NCBI RefSeq assembly: GCF_020829645.1
Contig: NZ_JAIVFS010000080.1
Coordinates: forward strand, 1 to 38,019
Direction of reading: 5' to 3'
Source: Nostoc mirabile CHAB5784
GTDB lineage: Bacteria; Cyanobacteriota; Cyanobacteriia; Cyanobacteriales; Nostocaceae
DNA length: 38,019 bases
Part shown: in pieces, positions 23,776 through 32,129 of the stretch
Layout of the letters: the number at the start of each line of letters is the position of its first letter
Numbering within the stretch: the stretch's first letter is position 1
The notes under the pieces: model-generated
What the model was told of the DNA's origin: nothing
The model's database searches: none
The model's input: only the letters and a program-made list of their open reading frames with translations
Translations under genes and position numbers: made by a program

Positions 23776-25020
23776 TCAAACATTCTCATTCACAGCAATA
23801 AAGGTACTAGGTCGCTCACATAGCGTAAAGTTATACTTACGCTTAACTTCTTCATCTAGATTATTGAGACTGCCTTCAACAGATTTAGTTAGCGGTACAA
23901 CCTCAGAGCGTGTATAACCAGTCAGCTTATCAAACTGAATAATCATGTGCTGATGGAACGCCCAAATATCCGCCATCCGATTGCCTATACTAGAAGATAT
24001 CTCATCAGGTATAAAAATATTACCGTGCCAGGATACCTTAATTCCCTTTTTCTGGAAATAAGCATCTATTTCTGGACGAATGTAATCCGCAGTCCCTCCG
24101 CAAAACACCAGTTCTTCAATATCCTCATCCATCTTCGAGCGCAACCACCTGACGATCGCACGCCAATACTCATCTCTAGCAAGCAATAAAGCCTTGGACA
24201 TCGATTCACCATCAAGTTGAATTTCATCGTGTTTACGCTTGCGTGAGAGTTTCTGCATCACCAAGGGATCACAACTAACTCCAGCTTCTACCAACACCTC
24301 GATAATATTGGGATTATCAGGGCTTAGTCCCGATGTCTTGGAAGTAAAATTATTCACTAGCCAAGACATACCAAAATTGCTGGTTATTCCCGCACCAATT
24401 GAACCACTGCGAAAGGTAAAAATACTTGCGTTGCGATAACCAAGCATTACATACATAGAAGCAGGCATATTATTGCCAAGCGATCGCCTACGGTGGAAAA
24501 ATATTCCACTACCCTCAGAAGCTGCATCATAACGAAGCATTTTCACCCGCATCTTACCTGCTGGTGTATCAAACCCCCGAAACGCATCTTTTAACCGAAC
24601 TTGTAACTGTTCCTTGTCTTGCACCTCGCCCGGCGGCAGCAGGACACTCAAGTAAGCTGCAATATCATTACCCAGGTTCAACTTCTCCTTAACCAACCAA
24701 AATGCACCGCAAATTTTGGGGACTGCTAGTTCGTACTTTAGCTCTTTCAGTTGCGATATACCCCCAAACCGACGACGAGCAAGTTCTCCCAAGGCGTAAT
24801 ACTCATCACCGATTCCTACCCAAGCACGAGATTCAGGACTACCTTCTTGTTGAATGCTCTTAATCGAAGCTTTAGCAACATCCGCTACTTCTGAGTCTAA
24901 AAGTAAAACAATAGGCTTTCCTTCTGGATACTCCTGAACGATAGCTTTGATTTTACTTGCACCCATGTCAATCGTAATTACTATCTTTTTTACGTCCGTT
25001 TTCTCCTTAGCTTTAGGCAT
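23776..25020 (-). CDS. parM: ParM/actin-like ATPase (plasmid segregation)
   Basis: Actin-fold ATPases of this kind form filaments that push plasmid copies apart. 414 residues. Phosphate-1 loop VITIDMGASKIKAIV, a likely phosphate-2 strand (ASIFTFRSGSIGAGIT), and the adenosine motif IEELVFCGGTADYIRPEI. The spacing between motifs fits the ParM/Alp group rather than MreB or FtsA. No partner ParR is seen next to it; the two small paralogues convergent to it are candidates only by proximity. No strong ribosome binding site. It gives the replicon a second segregation system beside ParAB. Confidence 0.82.
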   Translation of the reverse strand: MPKAKEKTDVKKIVITIDMGASKIKAIVQEYPEGKPIVLLLDSEVADVAKASIKSIQQEGSPESRAWVGIGDEYYALGELARRRFGGISQLKELKYELAVPKICGAFWLVKEKLNLGNDIAAYLSVLLPPGEVQDKEQLQVRLKDAFRGFDTPAGKMRVKMLRYDAASEGSGIFFHRRRSLGNNMPASMYVMLGYRNASIFTFRSGSIGAGITSNFGMSWLVNNFTSKTSGLSPDNPNIIEVLVEAGVSCDPLVMQKLSRKRKHDEIQLDGESMSKALLLARDEYWRAIVRWLRSKMDEDIEELVFCGGTADYIRPEIDAYFQKKGIKVSWHGNIFIPDEISSSIGNRMADIWAFHQHMIIQFDKLTGYTRSEVVPLTKSVEGSLNNLDEEVKRKYNFTLCERPSTFIAVNENV

Positions 25021-25688
25021 ATTTTTATATTTTATTAATTTTTACTATCGTTCCTAATTTAACCGAAATTGGAAAAATACAGTGGCGTAAAACACTTTCT
25101 TTACAGGGTTTAACAGCTTTTTTACATACAAAGTGCGTAGAGAAAAAACCATTACAGCGATGTTCCTTAATGGCGCTACAGCATTCATACTCAACTTCAT
25201 TGAGTAGAGGTTTACTGTAAACTGCTAGCAACCAAGCTCAAATTGCCAGGAAGCTAACTAAAGTAGCTCCATAACGCTAATATCAAATCAAAACCGTAAA
25301 TCCTAAGTACATTAAAGTATTAAATATTGCTTTAATGCCCGTTATTCAAATCACCTCCTAAATCATGACTAAATTACCCCAATCACACCCAAATTCTGTA
25401 TCAACTAAAAGTTGAATTATTAAACAAAATTAGCTTTTTGCTTGTAATTCAAACAATACGATTGTCATTATCAAACCCCGTATTACCTCAATCATCCCCG
25501 CAATTACCCCACTAAAAAGTATCGCAATTGTGCAGTCTTGTACGATAACAAGGTATGTCAAATGGGGCTAATTACACATTTGCTTTGCTGTAAAATTTTT
25601 GATTGTAGCTTTTACAGATGAGATATATGAAGTGATTATTCTAAGCGATCGCCCATATTCAAGTTAGTAGTTATTGGTTGCTATTTTC
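25021..25688. other. AT-rich intergenic region with iteron-like repeats
   Basis: A 13-nt motif occurs three times in direct orientation: ATTACCCCAATCA (25373), ATTACCTCAATCA (25482) and ATTACCCCACTAA (25503). A small inverted repeat CTTGT/ACAAG lies near 25538, and a HIP1 site near 25645. No gene supported. It could be a promoter/operator or a replication-related region. Confidence 0.45.
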
Positions 25689-27065
25689 TTACATATTGGG
25701 ACAGGTTGGCATATCATCTTCAATGAGTAGCCTTGCGAGACTGGGCAATGCCTCACCGTAAGTTGGGTGAATGTGAACCGATTGTTCGAGTATCTGCCAC
25801 GTTGCTTTAGCTTCCATCAGCGACAAAAAGACATGCACGAGTTCAGCTGCTTCGTATCCAACCAGGGTTGCTCCTAAAATCAAATTTGTGTGGGTGTCGA
25901 TGACCATGCGGTAGAAACCCAGCTCGTGCCCCCACTCAATGCTACGGGCGATGTGAGCCATCGGTAGGGTAACTTCGCGGGCAGAGATACCCTGTTTCTG
26001 AGCCTGCTCTAATGTCATACCCACTCGCCCCACTTGCGGCTCAGTGTAAACGGCATAACCTAACACCCGATCGTTGCGCGTCCGCTGTTCGCCACACAGA
26101 ATGGCTTTCAAGCGGCGATAGTCTTCCCAAGAAACATGCGTAAAAGCAGGCTGTTTGGCAGCGTCCCCGATCGCATAAATCCCAGCGCAAGTCGTTTGAA
26201 ATTGATCATCGATTTTAATAAAACCCTGTGCATCTAATTCAACGCCTGTCACCACAGAATTTAATGCCTGAGTATTCGGTTTGCGCCCAGTCGCAATCAG
26301 CAATGCTTCTCCATCCAGTACTTCACCATTGTTCAGCGTTAGGGTAAACACACCGTTGGTATAAGCAACCTGCTGAACAGTCACATTGAAATGCAGTCCA
26401 ATTCCATCTTGCTCAAAAGCATCAGCAAGCACAGCACTGACATCGAATTCTTCTTGAGCCAGCAAGCGATCGCCCCGCACAATCAATTCGGTTTGGCTCC
26501 CTAAACGTGCCATTCCCTGCCCTAACTCCAGGGCAATATAGCCACCGCCGACCACGAGCAAGCGGGGCTGAATCTGCTGCAAATCAAAGAAATTTCGGTT
26601 GGTCAGATAAGGCGTTCCAGCTAAACCAGGAATATCAGGAATAGTAGAGGATGTTCCTGTGTTGATAACAATGATCGGAGCCTGTACAGCCACACCTCCT
26701 CCGCTTACAGTTCGCTCTCCGGTGAAAGCAGCTTCAGCGCAGACAACTCTAACTCCTGCACTGTCTAGTCGCCGTTTGACACCCTGGTTAAACTGGCTGC
26801 GAATGCTACGCACACGCTCCATCACTGTAGAAAAATTGACTTCAAGGAGCGCGTGTATGCCTAGCTTTGCAGCTTGTCGAGCGCGACCTGCGGCGTGGGC
26901 AGCAGCTAGAAAGGCTTTAGAAGGTGTACAGCCATAGTTGATGCAACTGCCGCCCAACGCATCGCGCTCAAACAGAACGACGTTCTTCCCTGCTTTGGCA
27001 AAGTCAGCCGCGAGGGGAACTCCGCCCTGACCGCTGCCAATCACAATCACATCTGCTGTTTCCAT
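25689..27065 (-). CDS. FAD-dependent disulfide oxidoreductase (mercuric reductase/Lpd-like)
   Basis: 458 residues of the class I pyridine nucleotide-disulfide family. FAD site DVIVIGSGQGGVPLAADFAKAG, redox-active disulfide GGSCINYGCTPSK, NAD(P)-binding LLVVGGGYIALELGQGMARLG, second FAD motif GIYAIGDAA, and the C-terminal dimerisation His-Glu pair HIHPTYGEALPS. It lacks the paired C-terminal cysteines and the N-terminal HMA domain of true MerA, so mercury reduction is unlikely to be the main role. Lipoamide, glutathione-like or general disulfide reduction is possible. Start at 27065 has an AGGTAAC-like weak site. First of the long minus-strand redox block. Confidence 0.9.
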   Translation of the reverse strand: METADVIVIGSGQGGVPLAADFAKAGKNVVLFERDALGGSCINYGCTPSKAFLAAAHAAGRARQAAKLGIHALLEVNFSTVMERVRSIRSQFNQGVKRRLDSAGVRVVCAEAAFTGERTVSGGGVAVQAPIIVINTGTSSTIPDIPGLAGTPYLTNRNFFDLQQIQPRLLVVGGGYIALELGQGMARLGSQTELIVRGDRLLAQEEFDVSAVLADAFEQDGIGLHFNVTVQQVAYTNGVFTLTLNNGEVLDGEALLIATGRKPNTQALNSVVTGVELDAQGFIKIDDQFQTTCAGIYAIGDAAKQPAFTHVSWEDYRRLKAILCGEQRTRNDRVLGYAVYTEPQVGRVGMTLEQAQKQGISAREVTLPMAHIARSIEWGHELGFYRMVIDTHTNLILGATLVGYEAAELVHVFLSLMEAKATWQILEQSVHIHPTYGEALPSLARLLIEDDMPTCPNM

Positions 27066-27134
27066 TGTTACCTCGGTTGATAGTTGGTCATTACAGTTTG
27101 TCGAGTCCGACTGGCTTTAATTAAAATAATTCGT

Positions 27135-27200
27135 AATTCGTAATTCGTAATTAAGTTTTGTGACGGGGATTTAGACCCCGAGCCAAAACGTTCTGCCTAA
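27135..27200. repeat. 66-bp repeat, inverted copy of 32061-32126
   Basis: Reverse-complemented, it matches 32061-32126 at 52 of 66 positions, including a 19-nt perfect stretch TAAATCCCCGTCACAAAAC. It ends in heptamer repeats of ATTCGTA type and includes a GGGG/CCCC hairpin. Together the copies bracket the 27.2-32.1 kb genes. Confidence 0.75.
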
Positions 27201-27206
27201 ACATGA

Positions 27207-28253
27207 TCAGTAATCATCAACTTCGACGACAGCTTTGGCAAACTCCTGCGGCGCTTCTTGAGGCAGGTTGTGTCCGATGCCGCCTTTGATTGTACGGTGC
27301 GAATATTTGCCCGAGAATTTTTGGGTGTAGGAACTGGGTTCTGGATGTGGCGCGCCATTGGCATCACCCTCTAGCGTGATGGTGGGTACGACGATCGCGG
27401 GGGCTGCGGCCAGTCGCTTCTCGAACTCGTCATACTTCGATTCGCCTTCGACCAGACCGAGCCGCCAGCGATAGTTATGAATCACGATACTGACATGATC
27501 GGGGTTGTTAAAGGATGCTGCGCTGCGATTGAAGGTCGCATCATCGAAGTTCCACTTCGGCGAAGCAAGCTGCCAGATGAGCTTGGCAAAGTCGTGTCGA
27601 TATTTGTCGTAACCTGCCCGACCGCGATCGGTAGCAAAATAATATTGGTACCACCATTGAAGTTCAGCCTTTGGTGGCAACGGCATCTTGCCGGATTCCT
27701 GGCTACCGATCAGATAACCGCTCACCGAGACCAGCGCCTTGCAGCGTTCAGGAAAGAGTGCCGCGATGATGTCGGCTGTTCGTGCTCCCCAATCAAATCC
27801 AGCGAGGATTGCCTGCTCGATCTTGAGGGCATCTATCAGAGCGATGATATCAAGGGCGATCGCCGATGGTTGACCATTCCGGAACGTTTCGCTCGAAAGA
27901 AACCTCGTCGTGCCATAGCCACGCAGATAGGGGACGATCACCCGGTAACCCGCCGATGCTAACAAAGGCGCAACATCGACGAAGCTGTGAATGTCGTAGG
28001 GCCAGCCGTGCAGCAGAATGACCGCCTTACCATCGGTGGGACCGGTCTCAGCGTATCCGATGTTCAGGGCACCTGCATTGATCTGCTTTAGTGAACTGAA
28101 TGAAGTGTTTGTTCCTGCTTTAGTTGGGGTTGCATTTGCTATCTGGCTAGATTGTCTGTCTACAGAACTAAATCCGCCAAGCTGAGTAGCAGCAAGGGTC
28201 ATAACCGCAGTGCCCAGAAAGCAACGGCGATTAGAATTAATTTCATTAGACAT
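27207..28253 (-). CDS. Tat-exported alpha/beta hydrolase, epoxide hydrolase-like
   Basis: 348 residues. The N-terminus has a twin-arginine leader (NRRCFLGTAVMTLAATQLG). The catalytic domain has the oxyanion HGWP (about 100), nucleophile GFDWGAR (Asp), an acid in LEGDANGAPHP and the base in GGIGHNLP. Asp as nucleophile with HGWP points to epoxide hydrolase or haloalkane dehalogenase chemistry, acting in the periplasm if export works. Start MSNEIN at 28253 has a GGAGAGA site; an ATG at 28268 would overlap the stop of the upstream GMC gene. It lies downstream of the GMC oxidoreductase with a 14-nt gap, so they are probably co-transcribed. Its leader resembles that of the 30126 gene. Confidence 0.87.
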   Translation of the reverse strand: MSNEINSNRRCFLGTAVMTLAATQLGGFSSVDRQSSQIANATPTKAGTNTSFSSLKQINAGALNIGYAETGPTDGKAVILLHGWPYDIHSFVDVAPLLASAGYRVIVPYLRGYGTTRFLSSETFRNGQPSAIALDIIALIDALKIEQAILAGFDWGARTADIIAALFPERCKALVSVSGYLIGSQESGKMPLPPKAELQWWYQYYFATDRGRAGYDKYRHDFAKLIWQLASPKWNFDDATFNRSAASFNNPDHVSIVIHNYRWRLGLVEGESKYDEFEKRLAAAPAIVVPTITLEGDANGAPHPEPSSYTQKFSGKYSHRTIKGGIGHNLPQEAPQEFAKAVVEVDDY

Positions 28254-28267
28254 TGTTCTCTCTCCCA

Positions 28268-29965
28268 TTAGGTGGAAATTGATTTTGTCGCGCCTGAGTC
28301 GGTTTGTACGATGGCTTGCAACTGATGTTCGAGACGTAGAATTTTCGCTGCCCGCTCTCCGATGATCACGCAGGGAGCCATTGTGTTGCCAGTCGTGATT
28401 CGCGGCATGATTGATCCATCCGCAATCCGGAGATTGGCAATGCCATAGACTCTCAGATTGCTATCGACCACCGACATCGAATCCCGTCCCATCTTCGCAG
28501 TACAAGTTTCGTGCCAGAAGCTTGTTGCCGCATTTCGAATAAAATGTTCAAGTTCGGCTCCTTTCAAATTCCCTGGCATCACTTCGCGTTTGACAAATGG
28601 GCGTAGTGGAGCGGAGTTCCCGACTTCGCGGCAGAGTTCGACACACGCGATCGCCGCCTTGAGATCATCCGGATCAGATAGCGTGTTGGCATCAATCATG
28701 ATCGGGTCGGACGGATTAGAACCCGTGAGGCGCAAGCGACCTCGGCTTTTGGGATGGGCGACTGCCCCGAATAACGTCCAGCCTGCATCGGGTAAGCCAA
28801 ACCGGGCGACATTCTCGGCAGTGGATTTTGGCACTTCAGCCTGACAGACAAATAGATTTGGACTGTCCAGACCGGACTGGCTCGTCGAGAAAAAGATGGC
28901 TTCGGACAGGTTGTTTCGGGGTGCGATCGCTTCCTGATACTCCCAAACACAATCAAATGCTACATGGTCTTGAAAATTTTGCCCCACACCGGGAAGGTGC
29001 TGCACGACCGGAATTCCCAAACGTTGCAACTCAGCCTCATCGCCAATGCCAGATTGCATCAGCACCTTCGGCGTATGGATCGCACCGAGCGACAGTACAA
29101 TTTCGACTGCCGCACCAATGCGATAGAGTGTGCCACGGTAAGAAATCTCCACGCCAGTCGCCCGCTTACCCTGGAACATCAGCCGCGTCACCAGTGCATG
29201 AGTGAGAACCGTCAGATTGGGTCGATCCATATAAGGGAAGACGTAGGAGCGGAAGATAGATTCGCGCTTGCCATTGCGGACTCGCACATCGCTGATAGCG
29301 GCGCCCTTCACTGCTTCCATCATGCGACCGTTCGGATTCTCGAAAGTAGGAATACCGACCGATCGCGCTCCTGCGATCGTTGCGGGTGCGATCGGGTTTG
29401 GATCTGGCGCGGGCTGCACAAAGACGGGTCCTCCCGTTCCCCGGTACATCGGGTCTGGCGCACCATGCCAATCTTCCAGGCGGCGATAGAGATTCAAGAC
29501 CGATTCATAGCCCCAGGCTGGATCATTCACTTCAGCGGCGAAGAGATCCCAATCGTGCTGGTGTCCGCGTGCCCAAACCATGACGTTGATGCTTGATCCA
29601 CCGCCGAGTACTTTGCCCATCGAGAACGGAATTGAACGATCGTTCACATGGGGATTTGGCTGTCCCTGGAAGCTCCAGTCGCGATCGCTTCCAAGATTCA
29701 TAAACCATTGATTCGCGGCGACAACACTGGGTACATCATCGGTGCCGCCAGCTTCAAGCAGTAGAACGCTAACATCCGGGTTCTCAGCCAGTCTGCGGGC
29801 AACTACTGAGCCAGAAGACCCAGATCCGCAAACAATAAAATCGTACTGGTGTCTTAGTTCAGAGGTGAGCTTGTGCTGGTTGCTGCGGACGCGATCGGTG
29901 AAATTGTCATCATTACTGGTGCTACCCGGATTGTTGTCCCGTTCATGCTCAAAATTCGTTTTCAT
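28268..29965 (-). CDS. GMC-family FAD oxidoreductase (choline dehydrogenase-like)
   Basis: 565 residues. FAD-binding FIVCGSGSSGSVVARRLAE, the GMC signature GKVLGGGSSINVMVWARG, the second signature GAIHTPKVLMQSGIGD, catalytic His in SFWHETCTAKMG and an Asn in the C-terminal TTGNTMAPCVIIGERAA. Such enzymes oxidise alcohols or sugars; the substrate is unknown. The first about 35 residues are polar and not conserved. No export signal is seen. It is followed by the exported epoxide-hydrolase-like gene; the two could act on related alcohol/epoxide intermediates, though in different compartments. Clearly GC-richer than the plasmid backbone. Confidence 0.93.
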   Translation of the reverse strand: MKTNFEHERDNNPGSTSNDDNFTDRVRSNQHKLTSELRHQYDFIVCGSGSSGSVVARRLAENPDVSVLLLEAGGTDDVPSVVAANQWFMNLGSDRDWSFQGQPNPHVNDRSIPFSMGKVLGGGSSINVMVWARGHQHDWDLFAAEVNDPAWGYESVLNLYRRLEDWHGAPDPMYRGTGGPVFVQPAPDPNPIAPATIAGARSVGIPTFENPNGRMMEAVKGAAISDVRVRNGKRESIFRSYVFPYMDRPNLTVLTHALVTRLMFQGKRATGVEISYRGTLYRIGAAVEIVLSLGAIHTPKVLMQSGIGDEAELQRLGIPVVQHLPGVGQNFQDHVAFDCVWEYQEAIAPRNNLSEAIFFSTSQSGLDSPNLFVCQAEVPKSTAENVARFGLPDAGWTLFGAVAHPKSRGRLRLTGSNPSDPIMIDANTLSDPDDLKAAIACVELCREVGNSAPLRPFVKREVMPGNLKGAELEHFIRNAATSFWHETCTAKMGRDSMSVVDSNLRVYGIANLRIADGSIMPRITTGNTMAPCVIIGERAAKILRLEHQLQAIVQTDSGATKSIST

Positions 29966-30063
29966 TGGGTCTACCTTGTTTTCAAAATCGAAATGATTCC
30001 GTTAGATCTGTCACTCGGCTCAAAATCGGTAGAGACGCTTAAGTTCCGCCACTTTCGTTCAAT

Positions 30064-30107
30064 CCCACGTTTAAAAACGTGGGTTCCCTTCTGCCTTCTG
30101 CCTTCTG
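30064..30107. repeat. Hairpin plus triple heptamer repeat between redox genes
   Basis: CCCACGTTT/AAACGTGGG (30064-30083) is a 9-bp stem, followed by three copies of CCTTCTG (30087-30107). Both are typical cyanobacterial short repeats. It separates the GMC gene from the second hydrolase gene. Confidence 0.7.
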
Positions 30108-30125
30108 AAGTTCTTTCCAAAGGAG

Positions 30126-31472
30126 TCATTTTGACGCGCGCAGCGATCTGAACGCTGCCCTGAGTTCTTGAGTAAAAATCGTTGGCTGCTCCCACGCCGC
30201 GAAGTGTCCGCCCTTTTCCACTCGGTTATAGTGGATGAGTTTGGGATACGCCCGCTCTGTCCAACTTCGCGGGGCTGCATATATCTCATTAGGAAAGACG
30301 CTCACGGCAACCGGAATGGCGACGTGTTTAGGGTCGAAAAAGACAAACTTATTCTCCCAATACAGACGAGCCGAAGAGACAGCCGTGTTCGTCAACCAGT
30401 AAAGCGTGATGTTGTCGAGGATGTCGTCTCGCGTCAGTCCCTCAGACTGTCCGTCAAAGACACGTGCGATGAGCGCATAGCTGCGTGCATCGTGGTCGAG
30501 TATCCAGGCAGCCAGACCGATCGGTGAATCCGCAATGCCGTACAGCGTTTGCGGGCGGTTCGCCATCTCCTGAGCGTAGCCAAGTCCGTGCTTATAGAAA
30601 AAGTCGAGCTGATCCCACGCGTTCTTCTCTTCGGCTGAGAAACCGGATGGCGGTGGGTCGCCGAACTTGAGTGCTTTTGCAACATCGGCTGGAACAGTGG
30701 CAGGCATGTTGGTATGAATGCCGAGCAGTCCCGGAGGTGTCAGCAGGGCCATTTGCTCTGTGACTGCATTCCCCCAATCACCCCCTTGCGCCACAAATCG
30801 CGAGTAGCCAAGGCGCTGCATCAGCACAACCCAGGCGCGTGCGATACGGGCGGGGTCCCAGCCGGTCGTGGTCGGCTTGCCTGAAAAACCATAGCCTGGA
30901 AGCGAGGGAATCACGAGGTCGAAAGCGTCCGCTGCATTGCCGCCATCTGCCGTGGGGTTGACCAGTGGCTCAATAATCTTCAGTTGCTCGATGATCGATC
31001 CGGGCCAGCCGTGCGTGACGATGAGCGGCAAGGCGTTTTCCTGGTTCGATCGAACGTGAATGAAATGAATATCAAGTCCATCGATCGTGGTGATAAATTG
31101 CGGTAGAGCCTTCAGTTTCGCCTCAACCTTGCGCCAGTCGTAATCGGTTGCCCAATAGCGCGCGAGTTTCTGAGTCGTTGCGAGCTGCACACCCTGCGAC
31201 TGATCGGCGACCGTCTCCTTTTCGGGCCATCGCGTTGCTACGATGCGACGGCGGAGGTCGTCGAGTGCCGCTTGCGGAACGTTGATGTGGAAGGGACGGA
31301 TTGTAGTTGTGTCGGTGTGCAAGGTTTCAAGTTGAGTCATGGTAGTCTCCTTTGGTGTTACTTTGCTGGATTGGGCATTGGCAGAACCGAATCGACCTAG
31401 CTGTGTAGTCGCAATAGTCATCGCCGCAATGCCCAAAAAGCGGCGGCGTTGTTGGTTGATTTTTTTAGACAT
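30126..31472 (-). CDS. Epoxide hydrolase (EHN type) with Tat leader
   Basis: 448 residues. The Tat leader is RRRFLGIAAMTIATTQLG followed by NAQSS. The epoxide hydrolase N-terminal domain follows (IRPFHINVPQAALDDLRRRI, TRWPE, DWRKVEAKLKALPQF). Then comes the alpha/beta hydrolase fold: oxyanion HGWPGS, nucleophile Asp in GGDWGN, lid Tyr residues, and catalytic His in KGGHFAAWEQP. Hydrolyses epoxides to diols. Met45 (31338-31340) begins where cytoplasmic homologues start (MTQLETLHTDTTTIRPF) and has a perfect AAAGGAG six nt upstream, so a cytoplasmic form may also be made. Comparable to the 27207 gene, with which it shares the leader. Confidence 0.92.
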   Translation of the reverse strand: MSKKINQQRRRFLGIAAMTIATTQLGRFGSANAQSSKVTPKETTMTQLETLHTDTTTIRPFHINVPQAALDDLRRRIVATRWPEKETVADQSQGVQLATTQKLARYWATDYDWRKVEAKLKALPQFITTIDGLDIHFIHVRSNQENALPLIVTHGWPGSIIEQLKIIEPLVNPTADGGNAADAFDLVIPSLPGYGFSGKPTTTGWDPARIARAWVVLMQRLGYSRFVAQGGDWGNAVTEQMALLTPPGLLGIHTNMPATVPADVAKALKFGDPPPSGFSAEEKNAWDQLDFFYKHGLGYAQEMANRPQTLYGIADSPIGLAAWILDHDARSYALIARVFDGQSEGLTRDDILDNITLYWLTNTAVSSARLYWENKFVFFDPKHVAIPVAVSVFPNEIYAAPRSWTERAYPKLIHYNRVEKGGHFAAWEQPTIFTQELRAAFRSLRASK

Positions 31473-31556
31473 TGATCGTTCTCTGATTGGATTTAGCTCA
31501 TTGAAACTGACAAAACTTTCGTAACCCCAGACATCATCTAGAACTCACCCCATCGC

Positions 31557-31883
31557 TCACTTCACCGAGGAGAAGGCGGTCGGTTTAAGCAGTTCGTTGC
31601 TGATGTTTTGCACGAGTGGACCGTCCTTCTCACTCTCTTTACTGATCGCGATCCATTCGGGGTCGGCGAGAAATGCACTCCAACGCTCCTGACGCTCAGC
31701 CATGCTGTCCCAAGCGAGCAGGTAGGTGAGTTGCTGGTTGCTCTCGCCAATTAGCGTCGTCCAGAACCCAGCTTGGCGGATGCCATGTTTTTCCCAGATC
31801 TGTATCGTGTGGTTCTGAAAGCGCGAAATCAGTGCTGGCAGTCGTCCGGGCAAGGATTGATAAATGCGTAATTCATAGATCAT
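31557..31883 (-). CDS. NIPSNAP family protein
   Basis: About 109 residues of ferredoxin-like dimeric alpha/beta barrel fold: MIYELRIYQSLPGRLPALISRFQ, IWEKHGIRQAGFWTTLIG, YLLAWDSMAERQERWSAFLADPEW. Biochemical role unknown; relatives often accompany oxidoreductases and degradation genes. Start MIYELRIY at 31883 chosen because it follows AAAGGAA and matches the family start; 17 extra codons upstream are not conserved. It is closely downstream of the redox genes and upstream of the EHN gene. Confidence 0.85.
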   Translation of the reverse strand: MIYELRIYQSLPGRLPALISRFQNHTIQIWEKHGIRQAGFWTTLIGESNQQLTYLLAWDSMAERQERWSAFLADPEWIAISKESEKDGPLVQNISNELLKPTAFSSVK

Positions 31884-32060
31884 AGCTGTGTTCCTTTTTG
31901 GAAGTGTCAGAGTTACAACCGTTTCCATTTGCATTAACTACACCCCACACCCAAATTCGTCAGCGTATGTGTATGTATGGCTTACTAAACTGAAAACTGC
32001 TGCATTTTTCTGATCGCAAGGCGGTGTTAACAAACTTTGGGGGTTTAAGTCCCCAGCAAG

Positions 32061-32126
32061 ATAGGCAGCGCGTTTTGATGCCTCAGCTAAATCCCCGTCA
32101 CAAAACGTAATTGCGAATTGCGAATT
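32061..32126. repeat. 66-bp repeat, inverted copy of 27135-27200
   Basis: Same motif order (AGGCAG, CGTTTTG, TAAATCCCCGTCACAAAAC, heptamer-spaced CGAATT). It lies in the gap 31884-32129, whose remaining sequence shows no gene. Confidence 0.75.
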
Positions 32127-32129
32127 GGT

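Noticed and set aside
25689..27065. Naming the disulfide oxidoreductase mercuric reductase (MerA)
   Set aside because: No N-terminal HMA domain and no vicinal C-terminal cysteine pair; only one cysteine is near the end.
28458..29596. Long plus-strand open frames opposite the GMC gene
   Set aside because: Shadow frames of a GC-rich gene; no ribosome sites or recognisable motifs.
30064..30107. Possible CRISPR-like repeats in the heptamer tracts
   Set aside because: Units are 7 nt and contiguous, with no spacers; they are short tandem repeats.
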